64,000 bases of DNA from Burkholderia sp. 9120 (GTDB lineage Bacteria > Pseudomonadota > Gammaproteobacteria > Burkholderiales > Burkholderiaceae): contig NZ_JQNA01000002.1 in assembly GCF_000745015.1 (NCBI RefSeq), positions 124,001-188,000 on the forward strand. The letters are read 5' to 3'. Made by a program: the position numbers and the translations under genes. Of this stretch, positions 8,616 to 17,830 are shown in pieces. Below the pieces are notes generated by a model. The model searched no databases, was not told the DNA's origin, and saw nothing but the letters and a program-made list of their open reading frames with translations. Every line of letters starts with the position of its first letter. The first letter of the stretch is position 1.

Positions 8616-9938
8616 ATGACTCAGCGAAACCTCACTTTCGGCATCATGCTGCACGGCGCAGGCGGCCACATGAATTCGTGGAAACATCCCGCCGGTCCCG
8701 CGGACGCCAGCGTCAACCTCGACTTCATCACCGGTATCGCGCAGAAGGCCGAAGCCAACGGCGTGGCGTTCGCGTTCGTAGCCGACGGCCTGTATATCAA
8801 CGAGAAGTCGATCCCGCATTTCCTGAACCGCTTCGAGCCGATCTCGGTCCTGTCGGCGCTCGCGACCGCGACCTCGAAGATCGGGCTGGCCGGCACGCTG
8901 TCGACGTCGTACAGCCATCCGTTTACGGTGGCGCGGCAATTCGCGTCGCTTGATCTGATCAGCGGCGGGCGGGCCGGATGGAATGTCGTGACGTCGCCGC
9001 TCGAAGGGTCGGCGAAGAACTACGGCGGCGAGCATCCCGATCACGAACTGCGCTACGAGATCGCCGACGAATATCTCGACGTCGTGCAGGGCCTGTGGGA
9101 TAGCTGGGATGACGACGCGTTCGTGCGCGAGCGCGACAGCGGCCGTTTCTTCGAGCGCGACAAGCTGCATACGCTCGATTACAAAGGGCGCTTTTTCCAG
9201 GTCGCCGGGCCGCTGAATATTCAGCGCTCGCCGCAAGGTCAGCCGGTGATTTTCCAGGCGGGCTCGTCGGATTCGGGGATCGCGCTGGCCGGTAAATACG
9301 CGGACGCGGTGTTTACGCATTCGCCGTCGCTGGAGGAAACCAAAGCTTTCGCGCAACAGGTACGGCAAAGCGCGGTCCTGCATGGCCGTGCGGCGGACGA
9401 CGTGAAGATCTTCCCGGGCATCGGCCCGATCGTCGGCGCGACGGTGGAGGAAGCCGAGGCGAAGTATCGCGTGATCCGCGACCTGCTGACCGTGGACGAT
9501 GCGCTCGCCTATCTGGGCCGCTTCTTCGAACACCACGACTTCACGCGATACGAGCTCGACGCGCCGTTCCCCGAACTGGGCGAACTCGGCGCGAACAGTT
9601 TCCGTTCGACGACCGACCGCATCAAGACCGAAGCGAAGCGCAAGGGCTCGACGCTGCGCGAGGTCGCGCTCGAAGTCGCGACGCCGAAGTCGCAATTCAT
9701 CGGCACGGGCGAGCAGATCGCCGACGAACTGATCCGCTGGTTCGACGCCGGCGCGGCCGACGGTTTCATTCTCGGCTTTCCGGTGCAGGCCGAAGGGCTC
9801 GACGATTTCGTGCGCTACGTGATTCCGGCACTGGAGGCACGCGGCCGCTATAGCCGCACCTTGGCCGGCACGACGCTGCGCGATCACCTGGGTCTGCCGC
9901 GCCGCGAAAGCCGCTACGCGGCCGCGGAAACGGCATGA
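8616..9938 (+). CDS. NtaA/SnaA/DszA-family flavin monooxygenase (CmoJ-like)
   Basis: A 440-residue FMNH2-dependent monooxygenase of the nitrilotriacetate/DszA/SoxA group. Recognisable segments are [13 protein letters not shown] (about 10-22), the family hallmark [13 protein letters not shown] (about 117-129) and [20 protein letters not shown] (about 191-210), then QAGSSDSG. B. subtilis CmoJ (YtnJ), of the same class and nearly the same length, oxidises N-acetylated S-(2-succino)cysteine and related S-substituted cysteines. Here the gene sits between an MsnO8-type enzyme and an amino-acid ABC transporter, as in that operon. ATG 8616 is preferred over an upstream in-frame ATG at 8532, which would overlap the previous gene. 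Substrate assignment is by analogy. Confidence 0.86.
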   Translation: MTQRNLTFGIMLHGAGGHMNSWKHPAGPADASVNLDFITGIAQKAEANGVAFAFVADGLYINEKSIPHFLNRFEPISVLSALATATSKIGLAGTLSTSYSHPFTVARQFASLDLISGGRAGWNVVTSPLEGSAKNYGGEHPDHELRYEIADEYLDVVQGLWDSWDDDAFVRERDSGRFFERDKLHTLDYKGRFFQVAGPLNIQRSPQGQPVIFQAGSSDSGIALAGKYADAVFTHSPSLEETKAFAQQVRQSAVLHGRAADDVKIFPGIGPIVGATVEEAEAKYRVIRDLLTVDDALAYLGRFFEHHDFTRYELDAPFPELGELGANSFRSTTDRIKTEAKRKGSTLREVALEVATPKSQFIGTGEQIADELIRWFDAGAADGFILGFPVQAEGLDDFVRYVIPALEARGRYSRTLAGTTLRDHLGLPRRESRYAAAETA

Positions 9939-9972
9939 ACCACGACGGTTTGCAACGCAGGAGGGCAACATC

Positions 9973-11817
9973 ATGAGCGACACCACCACGCCGTTTGCCG
10001 GGTCCGTCCACTCGGGCCAGCTACCGGACACCACCGAGCGGCACGAGTACGCGCACTACCGGATCGTGCCCACGCGGCATCACGCGCGCACCGCCGGCAC
10101 GGTGCTGGCCATCGTGCTGATCGGGCTCGTCCTGAACTCGGTGCTGGGCAATCCGCGCTGGGGCTGGGGCGTGTTCTCGGCGTGGTTTTTCGCGGAACCG
10201 GTGCTCTCGGGCCTTGGACGCACGCTGGTGCTGACGGCGCTCGGTGCGCTGTTCGGCTTCGCACTGGCGACGCCGCTCGCGCTTGCGCGTGTGTCCGGTT
10301 CGCCGTTGCTCGCCAGTTGCGCGTGGGCGTTCATCTGGCTGTTCCGCTCGATTCCGCTGATCGTGCTGCTGCTACTGCTGAACAACCTGGGTTATCTGTA
10401 CGAGACCATCTGGATCGGCGTGCCGTTCACGCATATCGCGCTGCTGAATGAGTCGACCACCGATCTGATCAGCCCGTTCTTCGCGGCCGTGCTCGGGCTC
10501 ACGCTGAATCACGCGGCGTTCGCGGCCGAAGCGATTCGCGGCGGGCTGCTGTCGGTCGATCACGGGCAGCGTGAAGCGGCCGCCGCGCTTGGCTTGCCGG
10601 GTGGACGGCAGGTGCGGCGCATCGTGCTGCCGCAGGCCATGCGCGCGATCCTGCCGACCGCGTTCAACGATGTGATTGGTCTCGCGAAAGGCACGTCGGT
10701 CGTGTATATCCTCGCGATGCCGGATCTGTTCTACACGGTGCAGATCGTCTATCACCGCAACCTGGAAGTCATTCCGCTGCTGATGGTCGCCACCGTCTGG
10801 TATCTGATCATTCTGACCGTGCTGTCGGCGATTCAGGTGCATATCGAGCGGTATTTCGCGCGTGGCGCGACACGCGACCAGGTGGCGGTGTCGCCGTTGA
10901 GCGCGCTGTTTGGGCGCTGGCTCGGTGCGCGCGGCAGCGCGCGGGCGGAACGCCTGGCGCAACGGGATGCGCAACCGCGTGCGGTGAACACGGCGAGTAC
11001 GGCATGCCCATCTGACACGGCGGCAGTGGAAGCGGCGGGCTGGGCGCAGCGGCGAATCGGCGGCCGGGTCGGCATTCACAACCTGTCGAAGAGCTTCGGC
11101 GCGCTGAAGGTGCTCGATGACATCTCGCTGTCGTTCGCGTCGGGAAGCGTCACGGTGATCCTCGGACAGTCGGGCTCGGGCAAATCGACGCTGCTGCGCA
11201 CGATCAACCATCTCGAACGCGTCGACGATGGGTTTATCGATATCGACGGTGAACTGGTCGGGTATCGGCGCGATGGCCGCACGCTCTACGAACTCAAGGA
11301 AAAAGATATCTTGCGACGACGGCGCGCTGACGTCGGCATGGTGTTTCAGAGCTTCAATCTGTTCCCGCATCTGAACGTGCTCGGCAACGTGATCGAAGCG
11401 CCGCTCGCGGCGGGCGTGCCGCGTGCGCAAGCCGAGGCGGAAGCGCGCGCATTGCTCGCGCGCGTGGGACTCGCCGACAAGGCCGACGCGTGGCCGCGCC
11501 AGTTGTCCGGCGGTCAGCAGCAACGCGTGGCGATTGCCCGCGCGCTGGCGCTGAAGCCGAAAGTACTGCTGTTCGACGAGCCGACTTCCGCGCTCGATCC
11601 CGAACTCGTCAACGAGGTGCTCGACGTGATCCGCCAGCTCGCGCGCTCCGGCACCACACTAATCATCGTCACGCACGAAATCGGCTTTGCGCGCGAGGTG
11701 GCCGACACGATCGTGTTCATGGACGGTGGACGTATCGTCGAATCCGGTCCGCCGTCGAACGTGCTGGGCGACCCGGCTCATCCGCGCACGCGCGAGTTTT
11801 TATCGAAGGTACTCTGA
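9973..11817 (+). CDS. Amino-acid ABC transporter, permease-ATPase fusion
   Basis: A 614-residue fusion. Residues about 40-290 form a HisM/GlnP-type permease with several membrane segments and the EAA-like loop (REAAAALGLPGGRQVRRIVLPQAMRAILP, quoted in part: GLPGGRQVRRIVLPQ). A charged linker (about 295-355) joins it to a GlnQ-type ATPase with Walker A GQSGSGKST (about 394-402), signature LSGGQQQRVAIARAL and Walker B VLLFDEPTSALD. The usual separate permease and ATPase genes are thus combined, giving a protein that would work as a homodimer. AGGAGG precedes the ATG closely. With the next gene's binding protein it would import a polar amino acid-like compound; cystine-type TcyJKLMN transporters occupy this position in the B. 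subtilis operon. Confidence 0.9.
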   Translation: MSDTTTPFAGSVHSGQLPDTTERHEYAHYRIVPTRHHARTAGTVLAIVLIGLVLNSVLGNPRWGWGVFSAWFFAEPVLSGLGRTLVLTALGALFGFALATPLALARVSGSPLLASCAWAFIWLFRSIPLIVLLLLLNNLGYLYETIWIGVPFTHIALLNESTTDLISPFFAAVLGLTLNHAAFAAEAIRGGLLSVDHGQREAAAALGLPGGRQVRRIVLPQAMRAILPTAFNDVIGLAKGTSVVYILAMPDLFYTVQIVYHRNLEVIPLLMVATVWYLIILTVLSAIQVHIERYFARGATRDQVAVSPLSALFGRWLGARGSARAERLAQRDAQPRAVNTASTACPSDTAAVEAAGWAQRRIGGRVGIHNLSKSFGALKVLDDISLSFASGSVTVILGQSGSGKSTLLRTINHLERVDDGFIDIDGELVGYRRDGRTLYELKEKDILRRRRADVGMVFQSFNLFPHLNVLGNVIEAPLAAGVPRAQAEAEARALLARVGLADKADAWPRQLSGGQQQRVAIARALALKPKVLLFDEPTSALDPELVNEVLDVIRQLARSGTTLIIVTHEIGFAREVADTIVFMDGGRIVESGPPSNVLGDPAHPRTREFLSKVL

Positions 11818-11821
11818 CCGT

Positions 11822-12814
11822 ATGCGACGACGACAACGACAACTCGACACGCAGAATCCGAATCCATCGCTCAAGCTACGCCGTACGTTCCTGCTTGAGC
11901 TAACCGCGCTGGCCGCAATGCCGCTCGCGTGGCATGCCGGTATCGCGCAGGCCGCCGCGCAGTCTTTCGACTTCAGCGCGGAGCAGAAAGGCCGCGTGCG
12001 CGCACCGAAAGACGCCGAAGCGCTAAAGGCCGCCGCAAGCTACCGCTTCGTCACGCCCGGCGTGTTCACCGTGGCGGTCGCGCCGGCCGCGCCGCCTATC
12101 GCCACTTATGCGACCGATGCGCACAGCGTGGTGGGCGCCGATCCCGACTACGCTCAACTGCTGGCCGACGCGCTCGGCCTGCGGCTTCAACTGGTGCCGG
12201 TCGCGTGGGCCGACTGGCCGCTCGGTCTGACGTCGGGCCGCTACGACGCGGTGATTTCGAACGTCGGCGTGACCGAGGGGCGCAAGAAGAAGTTCGACTT
12301 CACCACCTACCGGCTCGGTCTGCACGGCTTCTATGTGCGCAACGACAGCCCGATCAAAGCGATTCGCGAGCCGCGCGATATCGCGGGTTTGCGGATCGTC
12401 ACCGGCTCCGGGACGATTCAGGAGCACATCCTCCTCGAATGGAGCCGGCGCAACGTCGCGCAAGGCCTGAAGGCGGCCACGCTGCAGTACTACGACGACG
12501 ACCCCGCGTCGGGACGGCTCGCGCTGCTGTCGCGACGCGTGGACGCGATCTTCAATCCGGATGCGCAACTGGCCTACGAGGCCGCGACGCAAGGGCAGAC
12601 CCGGCGCGTCGGCACGGTCAACGCGGGCTGGCCGCTCAAGGCCGACGTCGCGATCGCGACGCGCAAAGATAGCGGGCTTGCGTCGGCGCTGACGGCGGCG
12701 ACCAATCAGTTGATCCACGGCGGGCAGTATCGCGCGGCGTTGACGCGTTGGGGTGTGCAGGCGCAAGCCATCGAGCATTCGGAAACCAATCCGCCGGGGT
12801 ATCCGGATGCGTGA
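11822..12814 (+). CDS. ABC transporter periplasmic substrate-binding protein (amino-acid type)
   Basis: A 330-residue family 3 solute-binding protein. The N-terminus LRRTFLLEL followed by a hydrophobic stretch and AQA resembles a twin-arginine or Sec signal. The mature domain contains VGADPDYAQLLADALGLRL, SGRYDAVISNVGVTEGRKKKFDF and a hinge-region IVTGSGTIQEHI, all standard for polar amino-acid binders. The start ATG at 11822 lies 4 bp after the fusion transporter's stop, so the two are cotranscribed. In-frame upstream codons overlap the transporter gene and lack a signal peptide. It supplies substrate specificity to the fusion permease-ATPase. An S-substituted cysteine or cystine-like ligand is inferred from context. 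Confidence 0.87.
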   Translation: MRRRQRQLDTQNPNPSLKLRRTFLLELTALAAMPLAWHAGIAQAAAQSFDFSAEQKGRVRAPKDAEALKAAASYRFVTPGVFTVAVAPAAPPIATYATDAHSVVGADPDYAQLLADALGLRLQLVPVAWADWPLGLTSGRYDAVISNVGVTEGRKKKFDFTTYRLGLHGFYVRNDSPIKAIREPRDIAGLRIVTGSGTIQEHILLEWSRRNVAQGLKAATLQYYDDDPASGRLALLSRRVDAIFNPDAQLAYEAATQGQTRRVGTVNAGWPLKADVAIATRKDSGLASALTAATNQLIHGGQYRAALTRWGVQAQAIEHSETNPPGYPDA

Positions 12815-12905
12815 ACCGGGGGGGCGTTGTCCGATATCGGTTTGTCGGCACCGGGCGTTTCAAGCGCGGCATCGACGCAGTTTCAGAACAATAACGAGGT
12901 CCACT

Positions 12906-13988
12906 ATGTGCGCGGTTCGCATCGATCATCTCGCTTTCCTGACGCCGGGTAATTATCCCGACGATGCGCCGCTCGCCGGTTTCGAGCGCACGCTCGACCT
13001 GTTTCGCGCCGGCGAGTCGCTCGGCTACGACAGCGCGTGGGTACGTCAGCGACATCTGGAGCGCGCGGTGTCGTCCGCCGCGACGTTTCTGGCGGCGGCG
13101 AGCCAGCGCACCACGCGTATCGGACTCGGCGCGGCGGTGATCCAGATGGGTTACGAGAATCCGTTCCGGCTGGCCGAAGATCTGGCCACCGTCGACGTGC
13201 TGTCGCACGGCCGCCTGAATATCGGCCTGAGCGCGGGCGCGCCGGCGCACGGCATTCTGCTCGGCGAGCGGCTGTTCGATGCCAATCCCGAGTTGATCGA
13301 TTTTTCGCACGCGCGTGTCGAGCGCTTGCGGCGCAATCTGGCGGGCGAATGGCTCGGCGAGGAAGACAGTTTTGTCGAATCGGCGGCGGGTCGCGTGCGG
13401 CCGCGCGTGAGTCCGTATGCACCGGGGCTGACGGATCGGCTCTGGTACGGCGGCGGCTCGCAGCGCTCGATCGAATGGGCCGGCCGCAACGGCTTCAATC
13501 TGCTGATCGGCAACATCACGACCGGCGAGGGCACCGACAACTATCGCGACGCGCAGGTGAGCCAGCTCGAAATCTTTCGTTCGCACTGGCGCGAGACGCG
13601 CGCGCCGCGCATTGCGCTGGGTCGCGTGATCGTGCCAACGGATGGCGCCGATGCTCGCACCCGGCAGCGCTATCGCGAGTTCGCCGAACCGCGCCACGCG
13701 CGCACGCTGGCGCCGCAGGGCGAACGGCGCACGCTGTTCGTGCCCGATCTGGTGGGATCGGCCGATGAAATCGTCGGCCGTTTGCTCGATGACCCGGTGC
13801 TCAACCAGGTGAGCGAACTGCGGCTCGAGTTGCCGTATGATTTGCCGTTCGAGAACTATCAGCAGATCCTCGAAGACGTCGTCACGCGAGTCGCCCCCGA
13901 ACTGGGCTGGCGGCCGGCCGACGCGCCGGGACCGCAACTCACCACACCCGCGGAACTGCCGGTTCGTTACGCGCAGGCAAGGAGATAG
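12906..13988 (+). CDS. LLM class flavin-dependent oxidoreductase (third in block)
   Basis: A 360-residue luciferase-like monooxygenase distinct from its two neighbours. Motifs include GESLGYDSAWVRQRH (about 36-50), RIGLGAAVIQMGYENP (about 74-89), HGRLNIGLSAGAP and RLWYGGGSQRS (about 179-189). The start ATG at 12906 follows a weak GAGGT site; earlier in-frame codons would run into the binding-protein gene. It is 3 bp from the following acetyltransferase. Three LLM enzymes of different subfamilies in one transcription unit suggest sequential oxidation steps or oxidation of several S-substituents. The exact substrate is not readable from sequence. Confidence 0.83.
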   Translation: MCAVRIDHLAFLTPGNYPDDAPLAGFERTLDLFRAGESLGYDSAWVRQRHLERAVSSAATFLAAASQRTTRIGLGAAVIQMGYENPFRLAEDLATVDVLSHGRLNIGLSAGAPAHGILLGERLFDANPELIDFSHARVERLRRNLAGEWLGEEDSFVESAAGRVRPRVSPYAPGLTDRLWYGGGSQRSIEWAGRNGFNLLIGNITTGEGTDNYRDAQVSQLEIFRSHWRETRAPRIALGRVIVPTDGADARTRQRYREFAEPRHARTLAPQGERRTLFVPDLVGSADEIVGRLLDDPVLNQVSELRLELPYDLPFENYQQILEDVVTRVAPELGWRPADAPGPQLTTPAELPVRYAQARR

Positions 13989-13991
13989 GGT

Positions 13992-14519
13992 ATGTCAGCG
14001 GTGCTTCCCTCCGTCGCAACAGACGATCAACTCGTCTACGTTTCGGTTCTCGATCCGTTGGCACGTCCGCTGTTCGACGAACTGGCTCAGGAATATGGCA
14101 GCCGTTACGCCGGCCTGATCGACGAGCAGGAGATCGCGCAGGAAATGCAGCGCTATCCGGTCGAGGCGTTCGCCGCGCCGGAGGGGGCGTTCGTGCTGGT
14201 ATTGCGCAATGGCGAAGCGATTGCGGGCGGTGCGTTCATGCGCCATACCGATCCCGGCACCGTCGAATTCAAACGCATCTGGGCGAGCAGCCGGCATCGC
14301 CGTCAGGGGCTCGCGCGGCGTGTGCTGACCGAACTGGAAGCGCAGGCCGTGCGGCTGGGCTATACGCGCGTGTTTCTTGGCACGGGGCCGCGTCAGCCTG
14401 AAGCGATCGCGCTTTATCGAACCAACGGCTATACGCTGCTGTCGGCGCATGACTTCGGTGAGGATGAGCCGCCGGGGTATCTGTTCGAGAAGGCTTTGCC
14501 CGCGTTGCAGGGCGGATAG
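13992..14519 (+). CDS. GNAT-family N-acetyltransferase (right member of a paralogous pair)
   Basis: A 175-residue GNAT enzyme homologous to the one at 4230-4781. The acetyl-CoA loop RRQGLARRVLTELEAQA lies at about 98-114 and the C-terminal ALYRTNGY at about 138-145. The spacing of RYP-x-E-x-FA-x-PEGAF and GGAF motifs is the same in both, but the N- and C-termini differ. A GGAG site 7 bases upstream supports the ATG. It follows the third LLM gene by 3 bp, so it is certainly in the same operon. Two divergent acetyltransferases would widen the range of amino-acid thioethers accepted. Alternatively, one could detoxify an amino-acid analogue. Confidence 0.85.
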   Translation: MSAVLPSVATDDQLVYVSVLDPLARPLFDELAQEYGSRYAGLIDEQEIAQEMQRYPVEAFAAPEGAFVLVLRNGEAIAGGAFMRHTDPGTVEFKRIWASSRHRRQGLARRVLTELEAQAVRLGYTRVFLGTGPRQPEAIALYRTNGYTLLSAHDFGEDEPPGYLFEKALPALQGG

Positions 14520-14614
14520 CGCAAGCGGCCGGGGAATCTAGCCGCGGCCTCAGGTTGAACGCGGCGCGCCTCGTGGGTTAGAAGGCGGTCGCCGCTGTTA
14601 TAGCACGTGTGTCT

Positions 14615-15259
14615 TTACATCTTTTTCGCCCGCACCGACGCCACCAGGTAATCCAGCACCTGAATCGTGCCCGGCAAGCTTTCCGTGCTGGCGGGACCGG
14701 TTAAATACTTGCCCTGCACGGCTAACGTAGGCGTCGCGTTGACCTGATAGTCCTTGATCAACCGGGTGTCGCGCTGCAACGCGCTTTGCGTCGAGAACGA
14801 GTTATACGCCTGCAGGTATTTGGTTTTATCCACGCCCTGGGTGGCGAGGAAGGCCGCTTGCGAATCCGGCGTCAGCAAATAGTCTTTCTTCACGTAGATT
14901 TCGTTGAAGACCACGGGCGTCAGGCGCGATGCCAGGCCCAGCGCGTCGAGTGCATGAAACATCCGCGAATGCGGCACGAAATCGTCGCGGAAGGCGACCG
15001 GGACTCGCTGAAACACCACGTCCGGACCCTGCTTTTTCACCCATGCTTCCAGATACGGATCGAACTCCGCGCAGTGCGGGCAGCCGTACCACATGAATTC
15101 CGTGACGACGATTTTGCCGGGCGCATCCACCGGTTGCGGCGTGGAGAGAACGGTGTATTCCTTGCCGGCCACCGGTGCCGACGTCGATGCATGGGCAGTG
15201 GAAAGCGCGCCGGCAAACAGCGTAACGGCGAAGATCGAGGCGCGGAAGAGGGTTTTCAT
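14615..15259 (-). CDS. dsbA: Thiol:disulfide interchange protein DsbA
   Basis: A 214-residue periplasmic oxidoreductase with signal peptide MKTLFRASIFAVTLFAGALS ending THA. It has the thioredoxin-like active site WYGCPHC (Cys-Pro-His-Cys) and the cis-proline loop NATPTLAVQGKYL. DsbA introduces disulfides into exported proteins. The ATG at 15259 is preferred because it begins the signal sequence; an upstream in-frame ATG at 15292 adds 11 residues that disrupt it. It converges on the organosulfur block and may be a second DsbA copy. No dsbB or other partner lies nearby. Confidence 0.88.
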   Translation of the reverse strand: MKTLFRASIFAVTLFAGALSTAHASTSAPVAGKEYTVLSTPQPVDAPGKIVVTEFMWYGCPHCAEFDPYLEAWVKKQGPDVVFQRVPVAFRDDFVPHSRMFHALDALGLASRLTPVVFNEIYVKKDYLLTPDSQAAFLATQGVDKTKYLQAYNSFSTQSALQRDTRLIKDYQVNATPTLAVQGKYLTGPASTESLPGTIQVLDYLVASVRAKKM

Positions 15260-15335
15260 GATCGCAAAAGGGAGGGAACGGGCCCCGAGCAAAACATAGA
15301 AAAATTAAACGATGCTTAAGGGGTTTGGACTGGCC

Positions 15336-16643
15336 TCAGCGATTCACCAGCCGTGCCGGAATAAACACCAGAATCAGCACCGCCGAGAGCGTCAGCGTAC
15401 ACGCCGTCAGCACCAGCCCGGACGCCAGCGTATGCGTGTACCCCTTGAGCCAGCCGATCACGGTCGGACTGATAAAGCCCGCCAGATTGCCGGTGCAATT
15501 GATCAACGCAATGCCGGCCGCCGCGCCGCTGCCGCCGAGAAACGCGGTGGGCAGCGCCCAGAACATCGGCAGCGCGGTGACCACGCCGGAGACGGCCAGC
15601 GTGAGGCCGAGCATCGACAGCACGGAGCTGTGGCCGTTGGCCGCGCACAGGCTGAAACCGGCCGCGGCCACCAGCGCGGGCACGACGATATGCCAGCGGC
15701 GTTCGCGCGTGCGGTCGGCATGGCGGCCTACCGTGAGCATCGAAACCAGCGCGACCGAATACGGAATCATGGTCAGCAAGCCGATCATCAGCGGATCGTC
15801 GATGCCCGTGCCGCGAATAATGGTCGGCTGCCAGAAGCCGATCGCATACGAGCCCATCACGATGCCGAACAGCACGAGGCACAGCAGCCAGACCCGCGCC
15901 GACCCGAACACCGCGCGCACCGAACCGTGTGTGCGGACCACGCCATCGGCATCGATTTCGCCTTGAATCAGGCGCTTTTCCGCGTCGGTGAGCCAGCTGG
16001 CGTCGGCTACGCGATCGTCGAGACAGCAGTAGATCACCACGCCCAGCACGATGGACGGCAACGCCTCGACGATGAACAGCCACTGCCATCCTTCGAGTCC
16101 CCATGCGCCGTTGAACGCATGCATCAGATAGCCGGACAGCGGACCACCGAGCAAACCGGAGACGGGAATGCCGGCCATCAGCAGCGCGGTCATCTTGCCG
16201 CGCCGATGTGACGGAAACCAGTACGTGAGGTACAGGATCATGCCCGGGAAAAATCCGGCTTCGGCCACGCCGAGCAGAAAGCGCACGATGTAAAACATCA
16301 GCGGCGTGCTGACCCACGCGGTGACCATGGAAAGCAGCGCCCACGTCACCATGATGCGGGCGATCCAGCGTCGCGCGCCGAAGCGGTGCAGCAGCAGATT
16401 GCTCGGCACCTCGAACAGGAAATAGCCGATAAAGAAGCAACCGGCGCCGAGACCATACGCCGCTTCGCTGAAATGCAGGCTGCTGAGCATTTGCAGTTTC
16501 GCGAAGCCGACATTGACGCGGTCCAGATAAGCGACCACGTAGCCGACGAACAGCAGCGGCATGAAGCGCCACGCGACGCGGCGGAACAATGAGTCGGCGG
16601 ACGTCGCGTCGAGCGCGACGGGGTAGGACGTGTGACTGAGCAA
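15336..16643 (-). CDS. MFS transporter, anion:cation symporter (ACS) family
   Basis: A 435-residue 12-helix major facilitator protein. Helix 1 with YVVAYLDRVNVGFAKLQM is the ACS (phthalate/tartrate/galactonate) signature, followed by FEVPSNLLLHRFGARRW and FLLGVAEAGFFPGM. ACS proteins bring in organic or sugar acids with protons. The first start in frame is TTG at 16643, supported by AGGAG 7 bases upstream; no ATG occurs before helix 1. It follows the DapA-like gene on the same strand, and the enolase-superfamily dehydratase lies beyond, so uptake of a sugar acid is likely. The substrate is not determined. Confidence 0.87.
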   Translation of the reverse strand: MLSHTSYPVALDATSADSLFRRVAWRFMPLLFVGYVVAYLDRVNVGFAKLQMLSSLHFSEAAYGLGAGCFFIGYFLFEVPSNLLLHRFGARRWIARIMVTWALLSMVTAWVSTPLMFYIVRFLLGVAEAGFFPGMILYLTYWFPSHRRGKMTALLMAGIPVSGLLGGPLSGYLMHAFNGAWGLEGWQWLFIVEALPSIVLGVVIYCCLDDRVADASWLTDAEKRLIQGEIDADGVVRTHGSVRAVFGSARVWLLCLVLFGIVMGSYAIGFWQPTIIRGTGIDDPLMIGLLTMIPYSVALVSMLTVGRHADRTRERRWHIVVPALVAAAGFSLCAANGHSSVLSMLGLTLAVSGVVTALPMFWALPTAFLGGSGAAAGIALINCTGNLAGFISPTVIGWLKGYTHTLASGLVLTACTLTLSAVLILVFIPARLVNR

Positions 16644-16757
16644 GGCTTGTCTCCTGGCCCGCCGTACTGGTTATTTTGAGTGCGGTGGCGGGCGAACGAT
16701 GTGAGAGTGTACGGGGCCGTGAGCCGCGCTTCCAGGGCCGGGCCTCACGGGTCAGGG

Positions 16758-17792
16758 TCAGGCGGTGCTGCTCTCCTGACGACGCGGCTTGTGGTTTGCA
16801 AAGCCGTTCTGCGGCTGAAAACCCGCCGCAAGCCTCACCGCGCCTTCCATTTCGAAACCGTCGCGCGTGAGCGCCTGTTGCAATTCGCGTTGCTGTGCGT
16901 CGTCGAGTTCGACCAGCGGCGCGCGCATTGTGGTCCATTGCGCGTCGCCCGATTGCCAGGCGATCGCGGCCTTCATCGCGGCGATGATCGGGTAGCGCTG
17001 GAAAATCGCGCGCGTGTCGTTCAGGCGCTGCTGCCGGTCCGCGGCGTCGGCGTCGCGCCAGTGCCGCGCGAGACTGACGATCGCCGCCGCGTTGACGTTG
17101 CCGGTCGCCGTGATGCAGCCGGCGCCGCCGTGTTGCAGCGTGGGCAGCAGGGTCGTTTCGGTGCCGGCGAACACGTCGAAGTGTTCGCTCTGGAATGTCT
17201 CGATCAACGCGGCCGTGTGTTGCCAGTCGCCGCCGCTGTCCTTGATGCCCGCGACGACGCCCGGATAGCGCTTGAGCAATCGCTCGATCAACCCAAAGCT
17301 GAGACCGACCTGCGAAACCGGTGGGATGTGATACAGGTAAAGACGCAGGCGGCTGTCGGCGACCGCGTCGATCACTTCGGCAAAGCCGCGAAACAGGCCT
17401 TCGTCGCTCACGCCTTTGTAGAAGAACGGCGGCAGCATCAGCACACCGGCGCAACCGCTGGCCACCGCATGACGGGTCATGTCGATCGCGTCGGGCAGCG
17501 CGCAGGCACCCGTGCCCGGCATCATCCGCTCGGGCGGGAGGCCGGCTTCCAGCAACGCGTCAAGCAGCGCGCGCTTTTCGTCGACGGTGAGCGAGTTCGC
17601 TTCCGAGTTGGTGCCGAACACGGCGAGCCCGACGTCCTGGTCCAGCAGCCAGCGGCAGTGATTGACGAAGCGGACCGGCGAGGGCGTGCCGTCCGCATTG
17701 AACGGCGTGAGGACCGGCGACAGGACGCCGCCTAAGCCACGGACGCCACGTAAGCCGCGTGTGTCGGGTAAGCAGGACGAGGGCGTGCTCAT
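16758..17792 (-). CDS. DapA-family aldolase/dehydratase (class I, Schiff-base lysine)
   Basis: A 344-residue member of the dihydrodipicolinate synthase/N-acetylneuraminate lyase superfamily. The Schiff-base lysine is in VAGIKDSGGD (about residue 190) and the conserved tyrosine in LYLYHIPP (about 160). The N-terminus has an unusual extra stretch, TRGLRGVRGLGGVLSPV, before the first barrel strand. A GTNSEANSLT loop replaces the usual GTTGE, so true lysine biosynthesis is unlikely. Superfamily members in sugar-acid clusters cleave or dehydrate 2-keto-3-deoxy acids. AAGGAG 8 bases upstream supports the ATG. With the MFS and the enolase-type dehydratase it completes a plausible sugar-acid route. 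Confidence 0.82.
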   Translation of the reverse strand: MSTPSSCLPDTRGLRGVRGLGGVLSPVLTPFNADGTPSPVRFVNHCRWLLDQDVGLAVFGTNSEANSLTVDEKRALLDALLEAGLPPERMMPGTGACALPDAIDMTRHAVASGCAGVLMLPPFFYKGVSDEGLFRGFAEVIDAVADSRLRLYLYHIPPVSQVGLSFGLIERLLKRYPGVVAGIKDSGGDWQHTAALIETFQSEHFDVFAGTETTLLPTLQHGGAGCITATGNVNAAAIVSLARHWRDADAADRQQRLNDTRAIFQRYPIIAAMKAAIAWQSGDAQWTTMRAPLVELDDAQQRELQQALTRDGFEMEGAVRLAAGFQPQNGFANHKPRRQESSTA

Positions 17793-17830
17793 GTTTTTGT
17801 CTCCTTCGGTGTTCAGAGTGGCCGCGTCCT

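Noticed and set aside
15316..17454. A 712-codon leftward open frame across the MFS and DapA-like genes
   Set aside because: It spans two genes with distinct motifs in another frame and crosses their intergenic gap, so it is a composition effect.
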